A DNA stretch of 64,000 bases from Lepiota brunneoincarnata. Taxonomy: Eukaryota; Basidiomycota; Agaricomycetes; Agaricales; Agaricaceae. Made by a program: the position numbers and the translations under genes. Below are positions 43,331 through 55,396 of this stretch, piece by piece. The notes under the pieces are model-generated. The model made no database searches. It had not been told where the DNA came from and worked only from the letters and a program-made list of their open reading frames with translations. The DNA is taken from the NCBI GenBank assembly GCA_023014365.1, contig JAEBUN010000002.1, positions 3,348,001 through 3,412,000 of the forward strand, given 5' to 3'. Each line of letters starts with the position of its first letter. Position 1 is the first letter of the stretch.

Positions 43331-44140
43331 CTATTCATCATCCTTGTCACACTTTCTCTACATGAACCCATTGTCATGGGATCATCAAAGATGGGGGGAC
43401 TTATGCAGGTTTTGCCCTTGCGAAGGGGCTCATCAGAGGGCTTAACTGCTGCCCTAACCTGCCTTGGCTCATGTAGCAACAGAATTAGACTACCTAACTT
43501 AGGATGGCTGTGGGGGAGTATAAATCAATATATTAATTGATCTGCCAGACTGGCTAGCATGCCGGGGTGCTTCCGGGACCCCGTACAGGTAGGTAGAAGG
43601 GGGGGGCTACCTTATGGGATTGTAAGCGCCCCAAATCGTGATCAGCTCTTTGAGAATGATTGTAACAACACAGCAAGGTTGGAGTTGTGTGCGCTTTTGC
43701 TCTTCGCCTCGGAGATTTTCACTCGTTGATTTTTGTTACAGTATAGTGACTCTGGATGATTTGCATACCAACTTTACCCGGGCTCGTTCCAGAATGGGGA
43801 CAGGTGCGCTCTTCGCCTGCAGACTAGATCCCGGCTTACATTGCTCTCATTCGTCTCAAGTCAAGTCTAAGTTGGGCTACCGTGAAATGTCATGGATACC
43901 TTCGTTCATGACCCTCATCTTGTTCATTTGAGTAAAGACCATTCCTACCGCTTTTTCGTCATGTCCCGAGTCTTAATTGGTGTGCACAGATGCCGTAGGG
44001 TACACGAATACAACAGAGGTCGTGTGTAATTGGCAGGACGACTAGAACGGCCTCCAGGGTATCCAGGAGCCACCAAGATAGTGTTATGTATAAAGGACGT
44101 ACGATGAGGAGGGGCACATATTGTCCACGCCATGACTGTG
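43330..44140. other. Intergenic, no gene recognised
   Basis: Short frames only. A run of eight Gs near 43,600 and a GT-rich segment are the only features I see. I checked for a tRNA fold around 43,400-43,620 and found none convincing. Confidence 0.4.
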
Positions 44141-44141
44141 T

Positions 44142-45982
44142 TCAACTCTTCTCGTTGCTTTCACCACCTTGTGGAGCACCAGGATTGATCTTATTCTCGA
44201 TCCCGAGCATAATACAGAAAGCTTCAGTCTGTGAATTGGAATACGCCGGTGACTGAGGTACTTTATCATGGTTTGGCGGCGGAGAGGTGGAAGAGGGGCC
44301 AGGTGCAAGTACGTGTGAACGTTTGAATCTCGTGTACAGGGAGTGGCAAGGTCGCGTCATTTTCTGAGTCCGACGTGAGAAAGGATAAAAAAAAACAGAG
44401 AGCGAATCACTTACGCTGTAAATTCGCAACCACCCACTCCTGTGCCTGTGCGACTAAAGCTCGCGCCTCACTTTCCTCCGGGAAAGGCGGCTGGTGTCGA
44501 TTTGTCGAGAACCACGGGTGAAAAGCGCGTGTCACTGCGAGCCATTCCGGGTCAAAGTCGAGTCTCGGGATTGGTGGGGTGCTCGGGAGTGCTTGATCTG
44601 TTTGAAAGGTGGAGGTAGGGGCTAGGGAGGGTGAGGGTGAGGAGGATATCGGGATATCGACAACCTAAGATATAGAGTGAAATTAGAAATAATTTGAACA
44701 AGGGTGAATATTGCATACCTCTAAAAATTGGCGGTTGGGGAGACATTTGTCAAGGGCTAGGAAGCGTGTTACTTGGGGTGTTGGCACGGGGGCAGGGGCT
44801 GCGGGCGCTTCAACACTGTCCTCTTCATCATCCAACATGATCTCATCTGGATTTCGCTTCACCAAATGTGGTGCTGGCGTATCTCCTTTCTTCCCTTCCT
44901 TCATATCTCCATCAAACTCATCGCCATCATCGATCTTAATTTCGTCCGGATTCACCACATATTTCTCTAGTAGCTGCTCCAGCTCCTCCTCGGGTCCTCG
45001 GTGCTCATGCACAACAGCAGCCTCGTATCGTGTATGCAAATGTGCCGCGAACCACCACTGTGGTTTCAATGTCCTCAAAGACCCATGAGTGGAGGTGAGC
45101 CGAGTTTCCCGGATTGGATGTCTGGTCGCAGGAAGGATTTACGGGAGAGAAGACTGCGAAGGTCGCCGTGTTGTTCGACGGACTGTGGCCAGTCGTGTGA
45201 GAGGAAGATAGTGGGCGAAGAGAGCTGTCCGACAAGGATTCCGTATGAGTACTAGATGTTAAGGGAGTATTCACGCACGAGGGAGAGGCGGCGGACGTTG
45301 AACTCGCGTAGGTGGTATATACTTCGCATAGTTCCATAAGTGTATGGTAAACGTTCGTAGTTCCCTGCAGGAAAGGTATGGATACATAGGACGTAAAGAC
45401 CCAATAGGCTTACCGTCTAGAAAATCGTGTCTTTTATAAATCCCCGACGCGCCTGCGATGCGGACTCCGTTCACTTGTATACACCCAGCATGACCCAGGA
45501 AGTAAATATTGGGTGCAAGCCATCCGCCGTGATACCTAGATTAAAGTCAATGCAAATTCCGATACAACCAACAAGGCTACTCACAACTCCCACATATAAT
45601 TTGATGCTTCATGATTCCCCCCAATCACAATCGTCAGAATCGGCGCTACCTGCTCTCCCGTATAATATCTGTACTATGAGACCGAAATACCAAACCAGAC
45701 GAGCGCGGCAGCGCACCTACTTGTAAAACCCACCCAGCTGTTTGTACTTGTTCGGCACGGCCATACATTGCAAGTCAGAATAATTTCGAACAGCCTGGAA
45801 ATCGCCGCAGATGAGGAGAAGGTCGACTTTGTAGTTGTGTCGGGCCTCCAAAGATCGGATGTGGCCGTAAATCTCGTCAAGGTGGCCGTGACAGCAGCCT
45901 TCAACTGCGATCTGAGGATTCAATCAGTAGAGGTGTTCAGCGTGTTTGAAGACGGATAGTAAAATGATGGACAGACCTTCAT
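44142..45982 (-). pseudogene. DBR1: RNA lariat debranching enzyme, near complete but frameshifted
   Basis: Opens intron lariats at the 2'-5' bond in the nucleus. Exons: 45977-45982 (only ATG AAG), 45721-45911, 45585-45668, 45414-45535, 45279-45364, then from 45224 down. They encode [104 protein letters not shown] and FLALDKCLPNRQFLEV. These are all metallophosphoesterase metal ligands (GCCHG, GD, GNHE, HDW, AHLH) in order. A C-terminal part (PEWLAVTRAFHPWFS; NSQTEAFCIMLGIENKINPG) follows. A one-base loss at about 45,075-45,082 and a one-base gain near 44,300-44,310 break the frame. These could be true decay or sequencing errors. Confidence 0.88.
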
Positions 45983-46049
45983 TTGCGCGAGTTTTGCAAT
46001 GGGGCTTCGGCGCTGTGGAAAGAGAGTTCGGATGGTCCTCAGTAGCCAG

Positions 46050-47295
46050 AGTGATGAGGTAAGCTGAGTCTGGCATTATTTGGCGCCTGTTGGACCAACA
46101 TTGATAAATACGACCCCCTTATCCTTCTCTGGGCCCCTGCCATCGCAAAGCCACCCAGACTCAGGTTTCGTGAAGATCAGGAGCCAGAAGGGAGCTCAAA
46201 CGCAGGGGTCCAATTCACTTCTACCACAAAATGCCTCGAAATTCCCGGTTGTCGTCCTCGACGTCGACGTGTTAACAGACAGGACTGCTGCGAGGCTTGC
46301 GACAAGTCTACTTGGGGATATTCTCTTCCTTAGGAACCAAGTCCTTCTGTCTGTACTTCTCATCCCAGACATAGCCGTTACCTTTGTGGCTCTAACATAA
46401 TTCCAGTCCTATTTCCCAACTTGCGAGAATGCGCATTAATGAAATGCTCGTCGAAACCTCCTTAGATCCCAAAAATATAAAACTAACCCTCATCGATTAG
46501 AGCAACGCAAAGGCAGCAAAGCTCAAGTCTAAGCTCTTGTCTTCTTACGATATGATCTCATCTCACCTCGCCACGACATTCACTGGCCTTTCAACCGCTT
46601 TTGCGAAGACCGCCTCAACAGAACCTCGAACCACTAATCGTGCCTACCTGGCAATCCTTTTGGGACCTAGTATGGGAACTGCGAAGACAAAGATGATTTA
46701 TGGAGTGGATGGCTTTGCGGCGCGTATCTGGGGTCAAAGGGACTGCGATGAACGTGAAGGTGATGCAAACAGTGGAGACGAACTTCCAAACGAGAGCGAA
46801 GATGAGGATGATTCCGAGGAAAGTGGCTCCGAGACGCCAGATCAACTGGGGACCAACGGAAATGATGAAGACGATAACAAACACAACGATTCTGACGAAG
46901 AGGGAGGGGCAGAAGTAGCGGAGGCGGAACAGGAGAGCGAAGAGGATACCGAAGCGGACAATCATCATCACAGTCGCCCTGCGCCCTCAGCCCTGCCTTG
47001 CCAGTCCCACGCCGACGAAGAGCGATTTCTACAAACCGCTGAGCGTCTACTATCACGTACTCTCGCGTCCGCTGATGCTGGGGGTCAAGGAATTCAAAAT
47101 GAAATGTGTACGCCTGCCACGTTCTCCGGCCTGCTCCAAGTCTATATCTCACACTTGTGCTCCATATAGTCCCCGACACAAACACACATTCTGATGCGTG
47201 CACCGAGACGCTTCATCCACCTCAGGCAAAACCTAACGAAGTAGATGGAACCAGCGCTATTCGAATTTCTGAACGAATCGTGGCCATCCGATAAT
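46050..47295 (+). pseudogene. MAD2L1BP/p31comet-like gene, divergent from DBR1
   Basis: Coding pieces in order: FPVVVLDVDVLTDRTAARLA and LLGDILFLRNQ; then, after an intron, PISQLARMRINEMLVE; then SSYDMISSHLATTF, NRAYLAILLGPSMGTAKTKM; a long acidic insertion; LQTAERLLSRTLASAD; and PTQTHILMRAPRRFIH. The pattern (LL...LF.R.Q.P, a helix, then ILLG, and a C-terminal basic strand) resembles p31comet, the HORMA-protein adaptor that helps TRIP13 open MAD2. This call is by remembered pattern, not alignment. An in-frame TAG near 46,498 and a shift near 47,165 interrupt it. Its start lies within about 100 bp of the DBR1 start. Confidence 0.4.
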
Positions 47296-47299
47296 AAAC

Positions 47300-47876
47300 G
47301 ATCCCCAGCGAAGAAGAGGCACGTCGAAGGTGTATGGGTAGCAGGAAGAGCTGGGCTTAAAGGCCCAATAGCTCAACATGAACCAACAACGGTCACTGAG
47401 TAGGATGAGAGTTGGGATGGGAAGCTAGTCGGGTTTTCTGACTGATGATGGAATGTCTTTTTACCTCGCTGTCTATATTGTTGTGTACCCAGATCTAAAC
47501 GATGCACAATATCGTTTAGGGGTGACAATGTATTGTAACATGTCCATGATGTGAGAACGTCAATCGCTGCGACAAATGGTTAAGCTTGTGAGCGGGTTAT
47601 GCGGAGGCGCATTACTTGAATCAGTTCATGGCGGGAAAGTCGGTAGGATGTTTACTACAGTTCGGGAGATAAATCGATAAGATGCGACCGCCGGACCTAC
47701 CAACCCCAGCAAAAAAAACGCACGGAAATACGCGAGTGTTTTCACTACTTGTAAGCCTTGGGATTACCACCCAGTATATTCACTTGTTCACTCCTCGTCG
47801 GAGTCATTTCAACTACCTAGTACTGTAACAAGCCAAGCGCATACACGCCAATCACTAGCCAACAACTGCCCTCGAT
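47300..47876. other. Intergenic, nothing recognised
   Basis: No long frame or repeat. Lies between the 3' ends of the p31comet-like gene and the F-box gene, so both may terminate here. Confidence 0.4.
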
Positions 47877-49230
47877 CTAGTTGCGCGGTGCCGAGATAGG
47901 ACAGTTCGATACCAATCCAAAGTTCGGGGAAACCCCGCACCAGTCAAAGTTGGGTATACGCTTCACCTCCTCAAGGAACTCGTTGATCCGAGTCGTATCC
48001 ACCCACCCCGAACTGACAAAAAAAGCCTCTGTCCCACTAACAAACTGGAAAAGCTCTGGTGCGGCACCATCCTCGACCAGAGCATCTTTGATCCCAACCG
48101 GGTCCACATCTTCTATCCACATATCCTCCTCAACAACAAGCATTTCAACAGCTGGGATGGAAGCGGCTCGACATGCTCGAAAGAATGGTATTAGGTCGTC
48201 AGGGGAGAACCATAATTCTTTGATTCGGAGCACCTGGAGTGCGTGAGTTGAGTTGGTGAGAAATGGGAACAAGTAGTCGAGGTGATAATCGAAGTGTTCG
48301 AAAGACTCGACCTCCATAACGTTTATTGAGAGGACGTTGAGATTCGGACAATTGATCTTTCGAAGCAGATGAAGGGATTCGGGGGTATGAAGCTTGAGAA
48401 CTAGGGTTCGCAGGTGGGAAAGAGATATTTCTGGTATAGGTCCTGCACCGATGTCGAAGTTGTCGTGGTCGTAAAAAGGAACTTCCGGACCCAAGGGGTG
48501 AGTGTCCCACTTAGTTAGGACCATAGATACCGCAGCGGTGCATTTTGAGCCAGTATCGAAGACACATTCCCAAGGAAGGTGCCAGGCCAGTTCCAAATGA
48601 ACCAACTGGTCCCAAGGAAATCGAAGAACCGCCTTCCGAGAAGGGCCATACGTCGACCATGTCAGACTTCTGACACTCGACAATGCGGCGAAAGCCATCA
48701 CAAGTTGGTCCTCATTGCCTTTAATATACATATCGACGCGAAAAACAGGTCATACAAAGAATCCCACTTGAAAACCCAGAGGGTCAGTGATCTCCAGCTA
48801 CGTGCAAGGGGTGCAAGGGTGATCATCGCGTGTCCAAGATATTCAAATTCTTTGAACTCGTCGAGTACTGATCTAGAGCAATACCTTGTGTTGGAGATTT
48901 TGATATCAAGGGGCGAATCGACTGATCTTTTGGCCCAGATGTCGAGAAGAGGAAGTGGAGGGTACTCTTTGGTGATATTCAGCGAGATTTGGGACCATAA
49001 GGGAGCACATGCGATGGCAATATCTCGCCAACGGCTGCTGACAGAACAGAGTATCTGAGCTTCCCTCGATGAACGAGAATGCTGGGAGAAAATCTCCCGA
49101 ATCAATTCGTTCGGGAGCGAGTCGATATTGGCAGTTTTGGAAACCTACACAGGAACAATTAATAATGAAGCAAGTGGACAAAGACGTGGACACTTACACT
49201 CTAGGAGAGCTCGCACGAGTCATGGAGGCG
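47877..49230 (-). pseudogene. F-box/LRR-like protein, frameshifted copy
   Basis: Exon 1 (MTRASSPR) joins through an intron to VSKTANIDSLPNELIREIFS and CSVSSRWRDIAIACAPLWSQ, an F-box that would bind Skp1 in an SCF ubiquitin ligase. The body (48,731 down to 47,877) has leucine-rich-repeat-like strands (HLRTLVLKLHTPESLHLLRK). Against the copy at 50.2 kb, about 40 bp are missing near 48,730, which shifts the frame between the two halves. It therefore encodes no full protein as sequenced. Confidence 0.75.
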
Positions 49231-49269
49231 TTGGGAGAGAAAGTCGAAGGCGGGGGGCCGTCACGTCAA

Positions 49270-50221
49270 TAGCGGTCTGATGCTCAGGGAACTCGCCACA
49301 CTGCCCACTGCACCCTTAACCGCGCAGTGATATCAGGGTCAATTGACCCTGGTGGGCCATGCAGTACAGGGATTGCTATTGGAAATTTGACAGACGCACA
49401 CCTGCGTACACCAGTAAGAAGCCGACTAACACATTCTCATTGGCGAAATCCCCCTCTGAAGTCCGTGTGCACGAGCTTTCCCATAGTAGAGACCCTCGAG
49501 AACTCACGTCTATTCATTACACCCAGAGCTACCTGTTGGAAATATCGAGCGCTCCGCTGGCTCGAGTCCTCATTTATTGTTTCCACCTCCACTATCATTC
49601 TATTGTTTTATCTCACCTCTATAGTTTTATCATTACCAGGATTATCTAATAGGTACAAACAGAAATGAACCCCCGCACGTTTGCGACGGGTCCCTCGCTC
49701 TGAACACTCTAAATCCAAGACTACCACTAGTCATCTGACTGGTGAGGTGAGCAGAACGGAAGTTACCCGTATTTGTTCGGCCACGCGCAGACCAGTACAC
49801 GTGCGTACCAGGTTCCGGGCCCGGCACCTGAGTTGTGCGCCAGGAGGCGCCAGAATATCGTTATACACCGTAGACTGAATATTTGATAAGTGGCCAACCG
49901 TTGGTAACTGTCGGACTATGATCGTCCTGTTCTGTCCCAGTTAATCCCGTGACCGTTAGTTGTCTTTAGTCAAGTATATAAGTCGAATACTCATGACTTG
50001 ACGTCCTCAGTGGTTTACTCTCACATACCTCTGAGGACGAGTACTAAGAGATATTGTTATTACAGTAACAAAGTACTGGTTGTCACCTTCTGTCCCTCAA
50101 CTCGACTACCGCAATAACCCAGGCGCACACAGGAATTACTAGCCAACAAACGACTACTTTTGATCGGAATGTATTAGGATAGTACTAAGTGAAAGCACAG
50201 ACGTCAACCGCTAACATCCAT
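49270..50221. other. Spacer between F-box genes
   Basis: 49,405-49,510 is duplicated at 225-330. A TATATAAG with nearby direct repeats at 49,975-50,060 (CCTCAGTGG...CCTCTGAGG) could belong to a solo LTR, but I found no matching target duplication. No gene seen. Confidence 0.35.
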
Positions 50222-51570
50222 TCATGGCGCCAAGGTAGGACAATTGGATGCTAATTCAAACTTCGGGCGAACCCCGCACCAGTCAAAGTTGGGAATATGT
50301 GTCACTTCCTCCAGGAACTCGTTGATTCGAACCGTATCCACCCATCCCGAGCTGACAACACATTCTTCTTGTCCTCCAATGAACCGGAGAAGCTCTGCTG
50401 GAGCACCGTCCTCGACGAGAGCATCTTTTATCCCAACTAGATCTACATCTTCTTCCCACATCTCCTCACAAACAAGCAGTTCGACAGCTGGGATAGAAGC
50501 GGCTCGGCATGCCAGGAAGAATGTAATTAGGTCGTTGGCCGAAAAACATAAGTCTTTGATTCGGAGCACCTGGATGGCATGAGTTGAGTCTGTGAGAAAT
50601 GGGAACAGGTAATCGAGATGATCGTCGGAGTGTTCCAAAGACATGTCCTCAACTTGTATTGAGAGGACAGTGAGATTTGGACAATTGACCAATTGGAGCA
50701 GATCAAGGAATGTGGAGTCCGCGAGCGTAAGCACTAGGGTTCGCAGATGGGAAAGAGATAACTTCTTCATGGGGCGCACCATGTCGAACACATCGAAGTC
50801 ATCATCGGAGTCGTAACCGGGAACCTCTTTCTGTCGACTCGGGTCCCGCATAGCCAAGACCATGGATACTGCAGCAGTGCATTTCGAACCGGCATCGAAA
50901 ACGCATGCCCAAGCGACTAGCCATTCCAGGCTCAAATGAACCAACTGGCCCCAAGGAAACAGAGGAATTACCCTCCGAGAAGGGCCGTGCGACTTCCACG
51001 TCAGATATTTGACGCTTGGTAACGCCGCGAAGGCCTTCATAAGTTGTGTTTCCTTGCCACGAACATTTACGCCGATACGCTCTAGCTGAGTGGCTTCCCA
51101 TAGTTCCGCCACCATCAGGAAAATTACAGAGTGCAAACTGTCCCAGTTGGAGATATTGAAGGACAATGATCTCCATTTATATGCGAAACGGACGAGTATG
51201 TTTGCCACATATCCAAAGTAGTCCTCCTCTTGAGAACCGTAGAGTGTTGATATTGGCGTGAAGTCAAAGCGATACTCCTCAAAAATTTCGATATCGAGGG
51301 GTGAACCCGCCGTTCTTTTGATCCAGATGTTGAGGAGAGGAAGTGGAGGGTGTTCCTTGGTAATATTCACTGCGACTTGGCACCATAAGGGGGCACATGC
51401 AATGGCAACGTTTCGCCAGCGCCTGTTGACAGAACTGAGCGTCTGAGCATCCCTCGACGAACGGGAATGATGAAAGAAAATCTCCCAGAGTAATTCGTTT
51501 GGGAGTGAGCCAATATTGGCAGTGTTTCGGGACCTGCAAAGGAACAATTATTCATACAGCAGGTAGACAC
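50222..51570 (-). CDS. F-box/LRR-like protein, intact body
   Basis: One open frame of about 435 residues. F-box at the N-terminus (IGSLPNELLWEIFFHHSRSS, then SVNRRWRNVAIACAPLW), then leucine-rich strands (HLRTLVLTLADSTFLDLLQL; ALQVLRI-type repeats such as AIQVLRIKDLCFSANDLITF) up to VDTVRINEFLEEVTHIPNFD. It would pair with Skp1/Cul1 to choose targets for ubiquitination; targets are unknown. By analogy with the neighbour copy, a short first exon lies upstream (about 51,590-51,625), but the ATG used there is ATC here. The true start is uncertain and may be internal. Confidence 0.75.
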
Positions 51571-51639
51571 CTAGGCATAGATACATACATCGCAGGGGAG
51601 CTTGCGTGAGTCGTGATGTCGTTGGAGAAAGCCTAAGGT

Positions 51640-52012
51640 ATAAATAAGACTGTCCCGTCCAGCGCTCAGGGAACGTGTGTGTTCACCACGTTGCCCATCA
51701 TACCTTTACGCACAGTCATCGATAGCGGGGTTAGGCGGTCCAGGGATCCTGTTCAAGCTCTTTTGGAAGCGCTCTTCCTTATCTCTGAACACGTTCCTTG
51801 TCCTTCTATCATCATCTAGGCTGTTATTGTCTTACCTCGGACCCATGATGCATTCCCACTACATGGCTGCTGGGGGTATATTCCCAGATCTGAAAGCCTT
51901 TTAATCCAGTACATAAAGTATATGCTACACAATGCCTAAATGGAATAATGGCTCCCTTCTTATACCACTATGGAACGGCGATGACGTGAATAGGATACGG
52001 TGCCTTCCCCTG
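51640..52012. other. Short intergenic stretch
   Basis: No conserved frame. Its right half is the 3' flank of GTPase copy 2. Confidence 0.4.
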
Positions 52013-53912
52013 CTAAAGCGAGATTTTGAGTTTCCACCATCGGGGCTTACGGGGGGTACCAGGATCCTTCTTATCTACTTCCTCAAGCAGTTCAAATCGT
52101 CGTTTCATCTCCCCTAAATCCTTCCCAACAGATTGAATAATCACCCTGTCCAGGTTTGGGTTTCTGCGCATCTGCTCAAGGTTAGCTTCAAGCAAAAGAA
52201 TCATCTTTTGGACTTGGCCTCTGAAGCTTCCGGTCAAAGACAGCTTGGCATACATTCGGACGAGTTCCGAAATCCTTTCGGTGATTTTGCGTAACTCCCT
52301 GTCCAATCGATTGATATCACCCATAAGCAGGTTCCTTAGTTCTTCCTGTCTCTCTTTATCCGTCTGCGCGCTCTCGTATTTCTTTCTAGCCTCGAAGTCG
52401 ATGGTAATCTGTTGGTCATCCACCTCTATCCAAACACAGTCAAAATGGCGATGCAGGTCACGTGGATGGCCACATGTGCTGCACGTGGTAGCCGGGGGCC
52501 ACCTGCGAATAAACGCACGGCAGCGCCATAGTTTCTCGTAGCGGACGGAGAAAGGAAGGGAGCACGATTCGTGACAGTTACTGAAGCACTTTTGGGCACC
52601 GCACAAGGTATTGTGCCTGTCGGGCGTGGGTTTAGTTCCGTGGACCTTCCGCGTGATTATACGCTCGTAGTCCTTGTACTGTTCCATTGTCTGACCATCG
52701 TCACACAGGTGAATCCACCTCCCAAAAGAATAAAGAACTGCTTACCTTCTCTGTCCCTTCTAACTCCTTTTTGATCCCATTGAGCTCTTGCTTCTTAGTT
52801 GCCGCTTCATCCATCGCCGCAAGCGCAGCAGTGATCTGTTTATCGATGTCCTGTGTTTGGTGATAGAGCTCTACGATAGCCGTGGTAGGCTGAGGCTCAA
52901 GGGCATCAATCCAATTGAACATGCATGCAAGCACATCCAGGGCCGCCGAGTGAGCCTCATCAACATATGCCCCTGGGCCCTGCCGTGCGGACAAATGCAC
53001 GGGTGGCCCCGAACCCTGCTTCTTCCGATTTTTTTCTTGGAGAGCGACCGGGTTGTTGATGTAGAATTGTTGATTGTTGCACAGTTCTTTTGGAAGCGAT
53101 GTGTTATCAAAGTTTACGTCCAATGAATTGGTCACGTTGGTGAAAAGAAAGCCAATATTACTAGCGAGCGATTTGGGGAACATGGCAGAGAGCGTGGTCA
53201 GTGCGTAGTCTGTAGCGACCCCAAGACGCGCAAGAGTGCCATTCGCAAGGATGATGACCGCATCAACGGTCGCAACTTGAGCCTTGATGGTCTCGGCAAT
53301 GCTAGCCAAGTGTGCCTTGTCTTGATGTAACCCGCGAGTATCCACAAGTCCTGGGGTGTCGAGGATGCGAATGACCACGTCTTCGCGACTGGCAAACTCG
53401 TATACCTTGGCTGACTTCGTTTGGCTACTGTTGGTGTTCCCACCAGCCTCGTTGGATTGGTCGTGGAAACTCTGGTAATCGTTCGGTCCATTTCCAGCAC
53501 AGACGTTCGCAAGCAGCTTCAGCATGGCAGTTTTCCCGGTCCCAGTTTCACCTTTATGACCTCCTAAGTTGACATCCGTTGCAATATCATGAGAGCCGTC
53601 ACCTACCTACAAGTAGGATCGTGAACTCAACCTTCCCCCTGATGCTCCGGATGATCCCTTTCCTCATGTCCTCCGCAGTGCTACAAGGTTAGGATTAATA
53701 GTTGTGGGGGGAAAGCAATACATATGGAATTTACTTCAATTTTTCTCGAGAAACGGAGAAGGTGATCGACCCGGTCTCGGAATCCTCCCCGCCGCCCCCG
53801 CCAACACCAGTCGCTAATAATGATCGGTCAAGCTCAAGGCCCAACGTAAGCACAACTCCACACGAATATCAAACTCACCAATGCTCAAACTATCGACATT
53901 GGGAATCCCCAT
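52013..53912 (-). CDS. AIG1-like G-domain protein, copy 2
   Basis: Exons 53879-53912, 53735-53813, 53607-53680, 52746-53551 and 52013-52690 give 1,671 nt, about 556 residues with no internal stop. The splice joins FTILLVG to ETGTGKTAMLKLL, restoring the P-loop, and DTPGLVDTRG follows. The Cys/His cluster (CGAQKCFSNCHESC; CSTCGHPRDLHRH) and helical tail match copy 1. Exon 4 has the same length as in copy 1 (806 nt), which supports both models. Copy 2 ends about 38 residues earlier than copy 1. It lies tandem to copy 3 on the same strand. Confidence 0.78.
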
Positions 53913-55396
53913 CGCGCCCAGGACCCAAGCCAAAATAACTATATCTCGGAAAACCAAGGGCCTTATATACAAAGTGGTTGTTTGTCTGTCGTGTGAGGAT
54001 AAACGAGGTGTAGAACGTCATATCGGGCAGCTTTCAGCACTCATCACATATAAACAGAGTCCAGGGGGATTCCCCATAGCCTTCCTGACGGATGGCGTTC
54101 ACTCCTTGTTGCAGCAGGCCTCATTGTAGATCGGTCGATCACTAAAGAATGTTAATGAACCCAAGATGAGGAAACAACGTTGTCGAAACACCAGATGTCC
54201 TAGTCCATCTAATCTATACACTGACAAACACAATCCCGTGTCTTTCTCGCTCGGATATTCTCCTTGCGCCCAATCCTCGCAATTTTTCGCTCCCACCCCA
54301 TGATGTGCTACAGCCACTCGGCATCCGTTTCGGACTGCTCAGTTGGCCCTACCAATAGCCCAGGCCCGGTGGTTTCTTCCCTCAGGCTACCTCTCGCGCC
54401 TCGGCAAGGCGGCAGCCACCCCTCACTCTCAGATCTCAGCACTCAGGCGAGCATGTTCCCGTCTGTCACGTGATAATCAGAAGCTCAGGCCTCCCAACCG
54501 CCCGGACATGTGCAACCCGAACAATCGCCTACTGATTGTTTGCAATTTATCTTCACATCTTCTTACCCATATAAAATACTCCTACCCTACTTTCACCTGC
54601 TAGGTACTGTGTGCGAAGAATTAACTTGTCGTCGAGCAAGCTTCAAGTTTCAGTTCCACATCTCACCTCTTGGAAGAACATACTCCTTGTGCCGGTTTCA
54701 GAGATTATGCAACAAGGATTGGCGCGATGCACCAAGACCACGGCCGCTATTTGTGCCTTTATATAGCCATTAGTCTCTACCCTCTCCCGGCTCACCTATT
54801 CAGTAGGCATTCGCCGTGGGACACGATTGCCACAGGGCTTTCTATCAGCTTCCATCGTAGGATCTTGCATATAAACATCCTCTTGGCCTGTGTACAGTCG
54901 CTGGGCCCCCAAGCGACTGGGGGCCCGTAACGGGACACAATGGCAACTGATGAAGATAATCCAGGATTGAAGGAGGCACTGTTTACAAGCAAGCGAGAAG
55001 GAATCCTCGAGGAAGAGGACCAACTTGAACATGGGCTACCGCGCTCTTCCACGATCAATGTATCACTCACGGTGGGACACGTGTATGGCAGTTGTTTCTC
55101 ATTTGGCAGCTAGAGATCCCCAGATAAGCATCTTGGCAATCGAAGTGGGTGACTGCCTGTAGTTGAGCGGACCATGGCAAAAGACTGCTGTGATAGCGGA
55201 CTGACTAGCCGTCCTTTATGTTGGAGCAGCATATTTCCTTGGCCATGATTCATTGATTTCCTGGCTTTGCGAGATAATATTCGAGCAACGAGCAGAAGAG
55301 GAAAGTATGTGATTTCCACACGGACAAGGCATGTGCGATGCGATGCATGAAGAATAGGTATGTACAAATGGCTCCGGTCCTGTGACCTGTCCGGTC
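53913..55396. repeat. Duplicated spacer between GTPase copies 2 and 3
   Basis: 54,000-55,130 matches the upstream regions of copy 1 (3,890-4,600) and copy 3 (57,380-58,130). 55,200-55,396 is 3' flank shared with 1,600-1,790. No independent gene is evident. Confidence 0.6.

Noticed and set aside
43380..43640. Possible tRNA gene
   Set aside because: No acceptor stem or GTTCGA T-loop in the right spacing could be folded.
44711..45088. 125-residue plus-strand ORF
   Set aside because: Antisense shadow of the DBR1 acidic linker; its Ser runs mirror Glu/Asp-rich codons.
46615..47203. Minus-strand ORFs opposite the p31comet-like gene
   Set aside because: They mirror the acidic repeat of the plus-strand gene and lack any motif.
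49860..50070. Solo LTR between the F-box genes
   Set aside because: TG...CA-like ends and a TATATAAG box can be drawn, but no matching target duplication or second copy in the window was found.
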